Shown: positions 1 to 8,194 of the stretch, piece after piece | Layout: every line of letters begins with the position of its first letter | How positions within the stretch are numbered: the first letter of the stretch is position 1 | Source of the DNA: a virus | Virus record (IMG/VR): IMGVR_UViG_3300031999_000034 | Location: 1-50,469 of that record | Length of the DNA: 50,469 nucleotides | Strand: one strand, 5' to 3' | Notes under the pieces: generated by a model | What the model saw: only the letters and a program-made list of their open reading frames with translations | Told to the model about the DNA's origin: nothing | The model's database searches: none | Program-made: the position numbers and the translations under genes

Positions 1-169
1 CGGCCTTGGCTTCGGCTTCGGCCAGCTTGCGGCGGGCTGCCTGCGTATTGTGAAGAGCCGCTTGGTAATTTTCGCGGAGTTTCCGATCTTCCTCACGGCG
101 CTTCTCCTCTTCCTTGATCTTGATATCGCTGCTAACCTTGCGCCCACCGAGAATCCCCAGCAGGAACAG
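1..169. repeat. terminal redundancy, left copy
   Basis: These bases match 50301-50469 except for one difference: C at 127, T at 50427. A spanin-like reading frame runs across the join without a break, so the overlap most likely reflects closure of a circular or circularly permuted genome by the assembler, not a short physical terminal repeat. That is an inference. It fits the headful-type packaging expected from the P22-like portal and terminase. The mismatch changes an Asp codon to Asn in the spanin-like gene and is silent in the overlapping second gene. Confidence 0.93.
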
Positions 170-202
170 CACAGCAGCTATCGCAATTGCCACGATGTTC
201 AA
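1..202 (-). CDS. Rz-like inner-membrane spanin, 5' part (continues at 50300-50164)
   Basis: The likely start is TTG at 202, six bases after a GGAGG that lies over the end of the holin-like gene. The product begins with a hydrophobic segment (about residues 4-19) followed by a highly charged Lys/Glu/Arg stretch that looks like a coiled coil, which is the layout of Rz-type i-spanins. Read around the circle it ends at 50164, giving about 112 residues. Only the first part is present at this end of the window. Spanins act after the endolysin and disrupt the outer membrane of Gram-negative hosts. Position after amidase and holin-like genes, and the second gene overlapping it in another frame, support the call. 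No homology search was done. Confidence 0.6.
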   Translation of the reverse strand, partial: MNIVAIAIAAVLFLLGILGGRKVSSDIKIKEEEKRREEDRKLRENYQAALHNTQAARRKLAEAEAKA

Positions 203-203
203 A

Positions 204-422
204 TCACACCTCCGGAGTTGCAGCTTTCTTGCTGGGAACAAACGAGCCGACGGTCTTAAGGGCGGCAATAGCGACGTTGGCACCAAACGCCAAGTCGGCC
301 AGATGCGTGAACGCGTTCGCCTGCACCTCGGTCAGGCCCGGCGTGAAGCGGATGCAAATAGCCAGTGCCGCGAATGCCCACACCTTGAACGATGTCAAGT
401 TCTCTTGAATCTTAGCCCACAT
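204..422 (-). CDS. small membrane protein, putative holin
   Basis: A 72-residue protein with an N-terminal hydrophobic stretch (about residues 13-25) and a second Ala/Val-rich stretch (about 44-60), separated by a short polar turn, with a Lys-containing tail. Two segments of this kind in so short a protein suit a class II-like holin that would release the endolysin. It starts one base after the GNAT gene ends and is followed directly by the spanin-like gene, so it sits inside the lysis block. Holins share little sequence, so the call rests on size, hydrophobicity and place. The 94-residue membrane protein at 1263-1547 is the other holin candidate. Confidence 0.5.
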   Translation of the reverse strand: MWAKIQENLTSFKVWAFAALAICIRFTPGLTEVQANAFTHLADLAFGANVAIAALKTVGSFVPSKKAATPEV

Positions 423-423
423 G

Positions 424-864
424 CTAAAGCTCCTTTTGCCAGTAACAGACTTCGGTGCCTGCCCATGAATAGGCCGGCGTGTACGCGAGAAAGCCTGCCC
501 GGATCAGGCTGTTGGAACTAGCCGGGTTGCTGGCGCTGGTGTACGTGATTAGGCGTTTGAGCCCCAGCTTGCGCGCGAACCGCACGCGGGCCCGGATGAG
601 ACGGGCGTGTATGCGCCGGCCGCGCTGGCTGGCAATGACACCTGCTAGGCACAAGAATGCAAATCCGTACTTCTCGGGCTTGAGCCCGGCAAACCCAACT
701 GGCTTCTTGCCGTCGACTGCCAACCACCAGTAGCTGTCGTCCAGTTTTCTGCGGTCATTTTCCGCGAAGCACGCCTCCTGCAGCTTGAGCAGCGTTTCCG
801 AAACCTTGGCGCCGGCGTTGCCGGGGGACGCCACGAGTCCAACCGTTATGGAGCTAGCTGGCAA
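424..864 (-). CDS. GNAT-family N-acetyltransferase
   Basis: The protein has the GNAT order: an early strand containing WWLAVDGKKPVGFAGL, a central strand FAFLCLAGV, an acetyl-CoA-binding turn replaced by SQRGRRIHARLI (compare the usual Q/RxxGxG/A), then a helix and the late SNSLIRAGF motif. I place the start at TTG 864, seven bases after GAGGAG, giving 146 residues; the frame stays open to 939 but there it lies over the amidase gene. It overlaps the amidase by 11 bases and is followed one base later by the holin-like gene. The substrate is unknown. A role in modifying a virion or host envelope component is speculation. Confidence 0.72.
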   Translation of the reverse strand: MPASSITVGLVASPGNAGAKVSETLLKLQEACFAENDRRKLDDSYWWLAVDGKKPVGFAGLKPEKYGFAFLCLAGVIASQRGRRIHARLIRARVRFARKLGLKRLITYTSASNPASSNSLIRAGFLAYTPAYSWAGTEVCYWQKEL

Positions 865-1303
865 GTTTGAACTCCTCGCGCAAAACGACTTGGAGCGCCG
901 CCATGTCGAACTTTGTGCCGGGGCACGTCTTGTTCGCAAACTCGCTGTGCGGGTGGAAATCGGAGATCAGCAATCCGAATCGTCGCATCCAAGGGACAAG
1001 GACTCTTCGAGCAGCGATCCGAAGCATCCAGTCATCGGGTCCCAGAAGGTCGTAGTTCCCAACAAAACAGAAGCCGAGGGAGTCCGCGTTGTGGCCGGCC
1101 GTGTGGGCCCCCTGTAAGAAGTCCGGCCTCCCAAATAGGCACCCGAAGTCCCCGCCAATAAGTTCAATACCTGCATGGTATCCAATGTCGCGCCACCCCA
1201 TTTCTTGGGTGTGGTATCTTTCGATGGCACCCCACGAATAAGTTGACCCGTCTACGGTGGCGCTATGGTGTACTATTACCATTCGTGGCGCTAGTACCAG
1301 CAT
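854..1303 (-). CDS. N-acetylmuramoyl-L-alanine amidase (endolysin, T7-lysozyme type)
   Basis: A 149-residue amidase_2/PGRP-type enzyme expected to cut the amide bond between MurNAc and L-Ala in peptidoglycan. Visible family features are VIVHHSAT (zinc ligand H12 or H13), IGYHAGIE (Y42 in the position of the catalytic Tyr), GAHTAGHNADSLGFCFVGNYD, and HPHSEFANKTCPG, in which H119 and C127 would complete the zinc site and K125 matches the T7 lysozyme catalytic Lys. There is no signal peptide, so it would need a holin. It overlaps the membrane-protein gene upstream and the GNAT gene downstream. An internal Met at residue 8 is an alternative start. Confidence 0.88.
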   Translation of the reverse strand: MLVLAPRMVIVHHSATVDGSTYSWGAIERYHTQEMGWRDIGYHAGIELIGGDFGCLFGRPDFLQGAHTAGHNADSLGFCFVGNYDLLGPDDWMLRIAARRVLVPWMRRFGLLISDFHPHSEFANKTCPGTKFDMAALQVVLREEFKLAS

Positions 1304-1547
1304 GCGGCGTGCCCCCCATGTTACGGACGATCCAACGAATGTCTTCCCGCATCCAGCGAAGTTCCTCTTCTAGAGCTTCGTGGCGCGCGGTTTCTTTGCT
1401 GTCTGTAGCCAGACATCGCTGGTCTATTTCACCTCTGGAATACACGTCGCGGTTTGCAAACGCCATGAACAGCGTGACTAGCACAGTAAGCACGCCTACC
1501 AATGCCAGCTTGTACAGTTCCGATTTAAGCGGGGTTGGCTCTCTCAT
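1263..1547 (-). CDS. small membrane protein with N-terminal TM and charged tail
   Basis: A 94-residue protein with one strong transmembrane segment (about residues 13-31, LALVGVLTVLVTLFMAFA) after a short polar N-terminus, then a Glu/Arg-rich helical stretch (about 39-75) that could be coiled coil. The start ATG overlaps the stop of the giant virion protein gene (ATGA), and its 3' end overlaps the amidase start by 41 bases. Position directly before the endolysin suggests a lysis role (holin, pinholin or holin regulator), but one transmembrane segment followed by a coiled coil would also suit a second spanin-like subunit. Confidence 0.55.
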   Translation of the reverse strand: MREPTPLKSELYKLALVGVLTVLVTLFMAFANRDVYSRGEIDQRCLATDSKETARHEALEEELRWMREDIRWIVRNMGGTPHAGTSATNGNSTP

Positions 1548-4500
1548 TTAGCCCCCGCACTTCTGGCCGCGTTAAGGCGGGCCGTTTCGTCCATGACTGC
1601 AGTGACCGATCCGAAGTTCTTGAGCATGTCCCTAGTTTCACGGTCGATGACCATGGACATGGCTTCGTGTTCGACAATGCCAGACACGTCTGGAACTGGT
1701 ATTCCGTTAGAAATGAAGGCTTGGTGCGCGGCGTCCATGCCGCGAACGTCGCCGTCGGCTACCGCCTGATGGTACTCGAATGCCAGCCGGCGCAGCAAGA
1801 TTGCCTTGGTTTCCGTGACCCGGCGGTTGGCCTCCATTCGCTGGGATTCGAGCTTGTCGTTGACTCCGCGCAGCTGGGTGGCGATGCTGAGAAGGTCGCC
1901 ACGTTCGCCCTTGTGGCTGTTAAGCCAGTTGAGATCGAGTTCGCGGACAAGTTCCCCGCCCGGACCACGGCGTTCGCCGGTAAAGGGCTCGGTACCACGT
2001 GCGATGTTCTGGCGCACCATTGCGGCCAAAGGCACGAAGGTCTCGAGCGCCTTCAGGAGGTTGGCGTGCGCGGTGGCTACGTCATCCGGGTTGCCAGTGC
2101 CCATCAGGCGCTCCGAAGATACCATGTTCCAGTTTTCCATGGCCAGCATTAGATCCATAGAAATAGAAGTAAGATCTTCAGATCTCTTGGGCAAGAATCC
2201 AAATCCCACATAGGATGTCATATCAATGCCAAGATCCTGCGCCGCAACCCGGGAAATGTATCCGGACATGGCCAGATACGAAATGATGTTACCCGGATTA
2301 CGCATGGTCTGGGACGCCAGTTCTTCGAGCTGCTTGGGAATAAATGACATAAACTGAGTAGCAGCCACAGAGCCGGATTTGCTAATGCGCGCAAATATCG
2401 GAGGTTTACCAAGTTGTCCGAACAGATGATTAACTTCTTCAGCCGCGCGTGACGCCTCTACCATGATACGCTTTTCGAGCCCGGCGTTCTGAACCTCGCG
2501 CCACGTGGACAGCCCGAGGCGCTTCATGTAGTCTTCCTTGGCGGAATTGAACGTCATAGAACGGATATAGTTTTCAGCCGTAGAAATGGAGGGCCCCCCG
2601 GCATGCACAGTAGACGCTTGCTGGGCGACGGATTTCCACGACGGGTTCTCGAAAATTTGTGTAAACTGATCGCCAATACCCGCCGCTCTGGTTAGAGCTT
2701 GCCCCTCCGGATTCCCGAATGCGAACAAGGATTTGAGAGTACGAAATGTGCCAAAACGCGGAGAATTGGTGGCTACACCAGTTGCCACGGCCATGGGGAA
2801 GTATCTCGCGTTTCCAGTAAGGGCTCCCGAATACGCAAGGGATGTTGCAGCCATGACTACGCGGCCGGCATCGCCGGGGTCGTATACGGGGATTGGCTTA
2901 TCCCCCATGAGTTGTTTCCACGCGGACTGAAACGCCGGAGATCTGCGCAGAGCAATGTTAATATCCTTGATCTTGCTATCGGCAAGGTTGCCCAGCATGG
3001 ACGGGGTGCCCTTGAAGTTGTTGATCAAGTCGTTGGTGTAGTTCATGAACCAAGCGTCAGCCGGATTCTCTTTGACAAACTTCTTGGCCGCGAACTGCAT
3101 ATCCTTGAGCATGGGCTCGATGTGCAGCTTGCGGGAAGCTGCCCGGCTGTAGATGTCCAGCGCCAGCAGCGGATCCCGTTCGTACGCGCCCTTGCCAGTA
3201 CGGTCCAGCAAATGCGCAGCAAACGTCTTGGCGCGCGGAGATGCGCCAATTAGATCCAAAGGTATGGATCCGTTAGCCAATTGCTCGGCGGACAGCACGT
3301 GGTTGATGTACCCAGTGATGTACCGCTCGGACGGCGAAATACCCTGCTTGTCGGCCATGTAATCGAACATGCCCCGGATACGCCGCATGGACACGCGCAT
3401 GTCGTCATCGGCGGCCAGATGGAGGGCCGTAAATGCTTCTGACCTAGGATCCGCGTCGAGCAGGTCAAACAACTGTTCGCCGCGTTCTTTGCTGACCATC
3501 TTGCCGGCATTGCCGGCCTTATCCTTAACGCCAGCACGCACGAGTTCCTGATCGAAGAACTCGGCCATGCGTTTCATTTCGAACTCAGCAGAGTACATGC
3601 CATTGCGTATACGCGCGTACATTTCTGGGTGCATGGACTTCATTACGCGCATGGGCTCTCGAAACTGGTACAGCAACGAGCGCAGCATGGCCGGCGGACG
3701 CAGCCCCAAGGATTCTGGGTACAGGCCGGGCGTGAACACGTCTCCCAGCTTTTCGCCCATGGTCCGCTGCCACGACGCCCGCTCCACGTCCGTGTGCATG
3801 GTCCGGCGCGGGAGCCACTTGTCTTCGAATTTGTACTTCGCGGTCTTGTGCTCGAGAAGTTCCATTCCTTCGGGGTCCGTCAACGGGCGTGTCTTGGCAA
3901 GCTCGTCGAGTTCGCCAATGCGCTTCACGCGTGCTTTTTCCAAGCGCGTAGCTGCCTGCCGGTTGGCCTTGGTCAACTGCGGCACGTCCAGCAGGCCATC
4001 GGCCGTCAGGTTGTGCGGCCTAAGCCCGTACCCCGATATGTACGCCGGGATGGACATCTCGCGCACAGCCACATCGTCAATGTCGGCGCCGGCTGCCAGC
4101 AGCCGGAATGCTTCGCCGCTCTGCTCCGCGTCGTCTGGCCCCATCAGGATGCGCTGCTGGAGGCCGGCTGCGTCGTACGCCGGATCCTCAAGGTCGATGA
4201 TGGGGTGGGTCGAGTCGCCGGACAGAGCCGCCCGGCGCTCGGCGTTGATGACGGCGTTGATGTCTTCGGCCGGAGTGCCGGCTGCAGACAGGTTCAGGGG
4301 GATGTCCTTCGGCTCCATGGCCGCAAGCTGCTGGTACCGAGCATCCAGTTCCGCAACCTCGGAGGCTGGCGACCCGTCCCGCATCTTGGTCCGGATGGTG
4401 TCCTGAATGTTGGCAAGGATGGCCTTTTGCCTCTGTTCGCCCGACGCAAACGCCTCCGTGCTGGTGGACACAATGGTCCCCGTGTAGACCTTGTCCTCGA

Positions 4501-5767
4501 CGGCTTCCGCCGCCTTGCGCGGAACTACATGCAGCAGAACAGCTTCCGAGGCACCGGGATCCTTGGCCGCCTCCAGAAGAGCCATGGACTTAGCAAGCTG
4601 TTTCCGGGCCTGCAGCAGCCGCACCCCGTCGTTGGGGCGCTTGGTGGTCTGGAAGGTCCGCTCGGCCTTGGCGACCCATTTTGTGCCATCCTCCACGGCC
4701 CGCAGCACATCCTCGAAGCCCTTCGTGCGGGCAGCGATGGCGCCGGTAACCCGGGCCACGGAACTGGCTGGCATGGACCTGCGCAACAGGTTGACCGCAC
4801 CCGGCGCCATCGGCGCTGCCACCAGCATGGGGTCGTTGGCGATCTCCATGGTGGCGAAGATGGAGGAAGCCCCCGCCATGGCCGCCGTGCCGGCTGGGCC
4901 GTGGGAGGACCAGTTACGATAGATTTCGGCCCCATTGTCGCTGATCCCGGCTTCGGCTGCAGTGCGCTCGGGCGTGCCGTCGGCCGGCAGGGACTTGGCG
5001 CCGCCCGCCCCGGGCACGACATCGATTCCGTACCCAGCTTGTCCGGCTTCAAACACGTCCCGAAACTCGAGCAGATCCTCCCCGGCTTCCTCTGCCAGAC
5101 GGAGCGATAGATCCCGCGCCACTTCCGTGGTGGCGTCGCTGGTCAACGGATGAAACGGCGTGCCGAGGCCCACGAGCCGCAGGCGCATGAGGTCGAGCCC
5201 GACGAGGGCCTGCCACTTCTTCTTCTGCTGGCCGGCGCTGTCTGGGATGGTGACTTCCGGAAACAGGCGCTGGGCAAACTCAGCCGGATGTTCGCCGCGC
5301 AGTGCCCCAAACCATGCTTGCTGTAACCCCAACACGACAGGAGTCACGGTGTTCGTGGCAATCGTGAAGTCGGCCAGCATGTCGCGTTCCCGAAGTGCGC
5401 GCTCGCCTTCGGCAATAGCGGAGTAGTCCACCAGTTCCCGGCGAAGCTGGTCGCCCTTGTCGTACCGGACATGGATATCCGGGGTCTTGTTCTTGAGGAA
5501 GGCCGCAATCTGCTGGCGTGCTGTGGGGCGGCCCTCAACGGTTTCTTGGTCCTCGAAGTAGTTGGTCTGCGCCTCAAGAGGGGCCCGGTCGGCCAGCAAC
5601 TTGGGCGTGCCAACAGACGAAGTCGGAGCCGCTGCCGTAAGAACTTCGTCAGTGGCTTGGTCCGTGCCGTACACTGCCAGCTTCGCGGCGCTAGAATCAA
5701 ACCCCACGCGCAGCAACGCCTGCTCCTTGGCGCGGAGACGATCAAGCTGTTCGGGATTGGTCGGCAT
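1544..5767 (-). CDS. giant internal virion / DNA ejection protein (putative)
   Basis: At 1407 residues this is the largest product in the genome. It is rich in Ala, Leu, Arg and Glu, mostly helical in character, and has one conspicuous hydrophobic stretch around residues 965-995. No enzyme motif was recognised; in particular I found no clear lysozyme or transglycosylase signature. Size, composition and place (after tailspike and two other internal-protein candidates, before lysis genes) match the large ejection proteins of podoviruses, such as T7 gp16 or the P22 gp16/gp20 group, which are ejected to form a channel across the host envelope. That analogy is by position and size, not by recognised sequence similarity. 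Confidence 0.6.
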   Translation of the reverse strand: MPTNPEQLDRLRAKEQALLRVGFDSSAAKLAVYGTDQATDEVLTAAAPTSSVGTPKLLADRAPLEAQTNYFEDQETVEGRPTARQQIAAFLKNKTPDIHVRYDKGDQLRRELVDYSAIAEGERALRERDMLADFTIATNTVTPVVLGLQQAWFGALRGEHPAEFAQRLFPEVTIPDSAGQQKKKWQALVGLDLMRLRLVGLGTPFHPLTSDATTEVARDLSLRLAEEAGEDLLEFRDVFEAGQAGYGIDVVPGAGGAKSLPADGTPERTAAEAGISDNGAEIYRNWSSHGPAGTAAMAGASSIFATMEIANDPMLVAAPMAPGAVNLLRRSMPASSVARVTGAIAARTKGFEDVLRAVEDGTKWVAKAERTFQTTKRPNDGVRLLQARKQLAKSMALLEAAKDPGASEAVLLHVVPRKAAEAVEDKVYTGTIVSTSTEAFASGEQRQKAILANIQDTIRTKMRDGSPASEVAELDARYQQLAAMEPKDIPLNLSAAGTPAEDINAVINAERRAALSGDSTHPIIDLEDPAYDAAGLQQRILMGPDDAEQSGEAFRLLAAGADIDDVAVREMSIPAYISGYGLRPHNLTADGLLDVPQLTKANRQAATRLEKARVKRIGELDELAKTRPLTDPEGMELLEHKTAKYKFEDKWLPRRTMHTDVERASWQRTMGEKLGDVFTPGLYPESLGLRPPAMLRSLLYQFREPMRVMKSMHPEMYARIRNGMYSAEFEMKRMAEFFDQELVRAGVKDKAGNAGKMVSKERGEQLFDLLDADPRSEAFTALHLAADDDMRVSMRRIRGMFDYMADKQGISPSERYITGYINHVLSAEQLANGSIPLDLIGASPRAKTFAAHLLDRTGKGAYERDPLLALDIYSRAASRKLHIEPMLKDMQFAAKKFVKENPADAWFMNYTNDLINNFKGTPSMLGNLADSKIKDINIALRRSPAFQSAWKQLMGDKPIPVYDPGDAGRVVMAATSLAYSGALTGNARYFPMAVATGVATNSPRFGTFRTLKSLFAFGNPEGQALTRAAGIGDQFTQIFENPSWKSVAQQASTVHAGGPSISTAENYIRSMTFNSAKEDYMKRLGLSTWREVQNAGLEKRIMVEASRAAEEVNHLFGQLGKPPIFARISKSGSVAATQFMSFIPKQLEELASQTMRNPGNIISYLAMSGYISRVAAQDLGIDMTSYVGFGFLPKRSEDLTSISMDLMLAMENWNMVSSERLMGTGNPDDVATAHANLLKALETFVPLAAMVRQNIARGTEPFTGERRGPGGELVRELDLNWLNSHKGERGDLLSIATQLRGVNDKLESQRMEANRRVTETKAILLRRLAFEYHQAVADGDVRGMDAAHQAFISNGIPVPDVSGIVEHEAMSMVIDRETRDMLKNFGSVTAVMDETARLNAARSAGAK

Positions 5768-5778
5768 GTGTATTGCTC

Positions 5779-7182
5779 CTATCGAGCCAGTCCGGCGGTA
5801 ACCTTTTTACGGAATGCAGTGCGCAGAATGTCAATGTCGAAGTCTGGCGCGGTAAGATCGCCACTGGCTTCGCCCACGGTTTCGCTGAAGATTTGCAGCG
5901 CCCGGGCCGACACCTCCGCAGGAGAAGCGTCGGGATACGTAGTGCGGTACACTTCTTCGATTTCGGAATAGATGGTGCCAACGCGTGCGGCATGCTGACT
6001 GGCGAGTTCCCCGTTGAGAACACCGACCTGCGCCCTTACCATGCCAGCACGAACCTTTGCCGCGTTCTCGGGAGTACCAAACAGTTTCTCGGCGGCACCC
6101 GGATTCATAGCGCGAAGTGCGTTCTCAATGTTCGAGACATTGATCATTACGTCCTTGATCATCGATCCGTCCACGTACGTGGGCGCGCCTTCAAGCGTCT
6201 TGAACCTGCCCGTAAGCACCGTGGCGCCCGCCGGATCATCCGCAAAAATGGTGGCGATCTGCTGATCTTTGGGAAGACGTGCCAGTTCAGGATTCTGTTT
6301 GATGGCGTCCTGCCACTTCTGCAAGTACCCAATGGCCACGTCATCCATGGTGACCTCGCCGCCAGTCTTGGCCGCCGGCCGGATTTTCTTCAGCACTTCG
6401 GGATCGGTAAGGGTCTTGCCGTTCTGTTCCGCAAACACCCACGCCGACAACACCGACCCCGTATCAGTCGTCGAATTGTCCGCTAGATTCAGCCACGCGG
6501 ACGTTGCATCCATGGTCGACATCACGGCGATGTCGTCTGGGGACAGGTTGAGTTCGAGGGCCGTGGACAGTTGCTGGCCCGCCTGCAGCGCCATTTCTGG
6601 AGTGGTGGCGGTCTTCAACTTGTCCGTCCAGAAGTTGACCCGCGAATCCTGCATGGCCGTGCGCCTGCGCTCCCCAACAATCGAAGCCGGGGACAACGCA
6701 ATCGGCACGCCGGTGGCGGCCATGCCCAGAATCGCCGGATCGATGGCATCCTTGCCGGCCGCATCTATGAATAATCCGGACTGCGCAGTCAGCAGCGTAG
6801 AGATAGTCTGGCGGCGCCGGTCGACGGTGTCCTGCATGTTGTCGATGGCGGCCTTGCGCCGGGCGTCTTGTGCTTGGGCCTTGGCGCCGGCACCTTCAAT
6901 GGTGCCCGATGCCATGCCTAGAGCCGCAGCTTGGCCAGTTTCGCCGCCTAGAGTAGCGGCCAAGCCGGCCAGCACCAGCATCGGGATGTTACGTTTGGAC
7001 AGCAGATTCTTGCCGGCCGAGGCTGGCGGCGCGGCGCGCGCGCTGGCCAACTTCTCGTCCAGACCCATGGTGCCTTCCAGCAGTGCCGCCAACTTGTCCG
7101 GCCCGAGAGCCGCTTCGACGCCAGACCCGGCCTTGCTGGGAGAGGTCACGCCGAGATTCGAGAGACGGGGATTGTCAGCCAT
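5779..7182 (-). CDS. internal virion protein (putative)
   Basis: A 467-residue protein, Ala-rich and helical, with a Gly/Ala-rich hydrophobic patch near residues 65-95 (SKRNIPMLVLAGLAATLGG) that might insert in membranes. The start ATG at 7182 overlaps the stop of the preceding gene as TAATG; an in-frame GTG at 7194 is closer to the AGGAG and is the alternative. It lies between a small Gln-rich protein and the giant virion protein, and the three form a unit like the three ejection proteins of T7 (gp14, gp15, gp16) or P22 (gp7, gp20, gp16). Function is inferred from context only. Confidence 0.55.
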   Translation of the reverse strand: MADNPRLSNLGVTSPSKAGSGVEAALGPDKLAALLEGTMGLDEKLASARAAPPASAGKNLLSKRNIPMLVLAGLAATLGGETGQAAALGMASGTIEGAGAKAQAQDARRKAAIDNMQDTVDRRRQTISTLLTAQSGLFIDAAGKDAIDPAILGMAATGVPIALSPASIVGERRRTAMQDSRVNFWTDKLKTATTPEMALQAGQQLSTALELNLSPDDIAVMSTMDATSAWLNLADNSTTDTGSVLSAWVFAEQNGKTLTDPEVLKKIRPAAKTGGEVTMDDVAIGYLQKWQDAIKQNPELARLPKDQQIATIFADDPAGATVLTGRFKTLEGAPTYVDGSMIKDVMINVSNIENALRAMNPGAAEKLFGTPENAAKVRAGMVRAQVGVLNGELASQHAARVGTIYSEIEEVYRTTYPDASPAEVSARALQIFSETVGEASGDLTAPDFDIDILRTAFRKKVTAGLAR

Positions 7183-7808
7183 TATGTTTTCCACGCTCCT
7201 ACTTCGCTGGCGCCGCCCGTGGCGTACGCAGCCGCGCCGCGCGCGGCAAGCTGCATGGCCGTACCCACGGTGCTTTCTTTGGTCTTTGTGGTCGTAGTAC
7301 CCTGCGCCAGACGCTCCTGCAGACTCTGCTGCATCACTGGGTTGGCCGCGCCGAGCAATTTCTGGAGCAGCAATTGGTTGGCGGACAACTGCACGCCGGC
7401 CCGCTGAAACGGAAGGCTCGTCATCTGTTCGGCAGCTTGGCCCTGCTGCTGGAGATTGATGTTGTTCAGCGCGTCCTGATTGGACTTGCCGAGCAGAGCG
7501 GTCTGGACGGCCTCGACGCTGCCCCCTTCCATGCCCTTCGACAGCAACTGTTCCTCTACGCCACGTTTCTGGGACGCGAAGTTGTTCTCCGCGTTCTTGC
7601 GTGCGATTTCCGCAGCGGCGTTCTGGGCCAGTTCAATAAACTGCCGGTCGCTGTCGGATGCCGAGATGTTGCCGGCGGCCATTGAGGACAGGTCGCCAAA
7701 CTGGCCACTTGTGCTGTTAGCCAGTGTTGACAGCAGCGCTCGAAGCTGGGTCTCGTCCGCGCTTGCACCCGGGATGGTGGAGGTTTGGGTCTGCGTACTA
7801 GTTCCCAT
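7182..7808 (-). CDS. small internal virion protein (putative)
   Basis: A 208-residue protein. The N-terminus is Ser/Thr-rich (GTSTQTQTSTIPG), followed by long helices rich in Gln, Asn and Ala with the segments RKNAENNFASQKRGVEEQLLSK and QMTSLPFQRAGVQLSANQLL (quoted separately), and a C-terminal Ala/Gly stretch (AMQLAARGAAAYATGG). The frame is open further upstream, but ATG 7808 overlaps the end of the acetyltransferase gene and follows GGGGGTG, so it is preferred. It is probably the smallest of three ejection-type proteins. No motif gives a molecular function. Confidence 0.5.
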   Translation of the reverse strand: MGTSTQTQTSTIPGASADETQLRALLSTLANSTSGQFGDLSSMAAGNISASDSDRQFIELAQNAAAEIARKNAENNFASQKRGVEEQLLSKGMEGGSVEAVQTALLGKSNQDALNNINLQQQGQAAEQMTSLPFQRAGVQLSANQLLLQKLLGAANPVMQQSLQERLAQGTTTTKTKESTVGTAMQLAARGAAAYATGGASEVGAWKT

Positions 7809-8193
7809 CAGGCACCCCCTGCCAATACAACATGGCGTAACCAGAATCCAGTTTGCTTCCAAAAGCTAGCGCCAAGCGCAAGGCCCGCATATTAGAATGC
7901 CGGATTGCCGAGCGCGCGTACTTGATGCCATGCTCCACCAGCCAGTGCTGCACGGCGCCCATGAGTGAAACACCCAAGCCGTTTTGGTGCTTGGGGCTGA
8001 CGGCCAAGAAATCGATGTAGGCGTTGGGTGCTTCCGCCATCAGCCACACGCACCCAGCCAGTTCGCCATCGATGTAGGCTACGAGCCAGCGCCCGCCCAT
8101 GGAGCGCGGTTCGACCGGGTTGTAATACGCAGTGGACGCCACGCACTGCACTATGCCCTCAAAATCGTTGGGAGTTGCTTCGCGGATTGTCAT
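7798..8193 (-). CDS. GNAT-family N-acetyltransferase (second copy in late arm)
   Basis: A 131-residue GNAT enzyme. MTIREATPNDFEGIVQCV is the usual N-terminal strand and helix, GELAGCVWLM is the beta3-4 region, and YIDFLAVSPKHQNGLGVSLM is motif A with the acetyl-CoA pyrophosphate loop in the form QNGLGVSLM. SNMRALRLALAFG follows as the late motif B. It starts one base after the tailspike stop (TAG, C, ATG), downstream of GAGG. Unlike the GNAT at 424-864, its motif A is canonical, so the two are not a simple recent duplication. It could act on a tail protein, a host glycan or a small molecule; the sequence does not say. Confidence 0.78.
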   Translation of the reverse strand: MTIREATPNDFEGIVQCVASTAYYNPVEPRSMGGRWLVAYIDGELAGCVWLMAEAPNAYIDFLAVSPKHQNGLGVSLMGAVQHWLVEHGIKYARSAIRHSNMRALRLALAFGSKLDSGYAMLYWQGVPDGN

Positions 8194-8194
8194 G

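Noticed and set aside
3629-5110. Open plus-strand frame of 493 codons inside the giant virion protein gene
   Set aside because: It is antisense to a well-supported late gene, has no ribosome-binding site and its composition (Arg/Gly/His-rich) is that of a complementary-strand shadow in GC-rich DNA.
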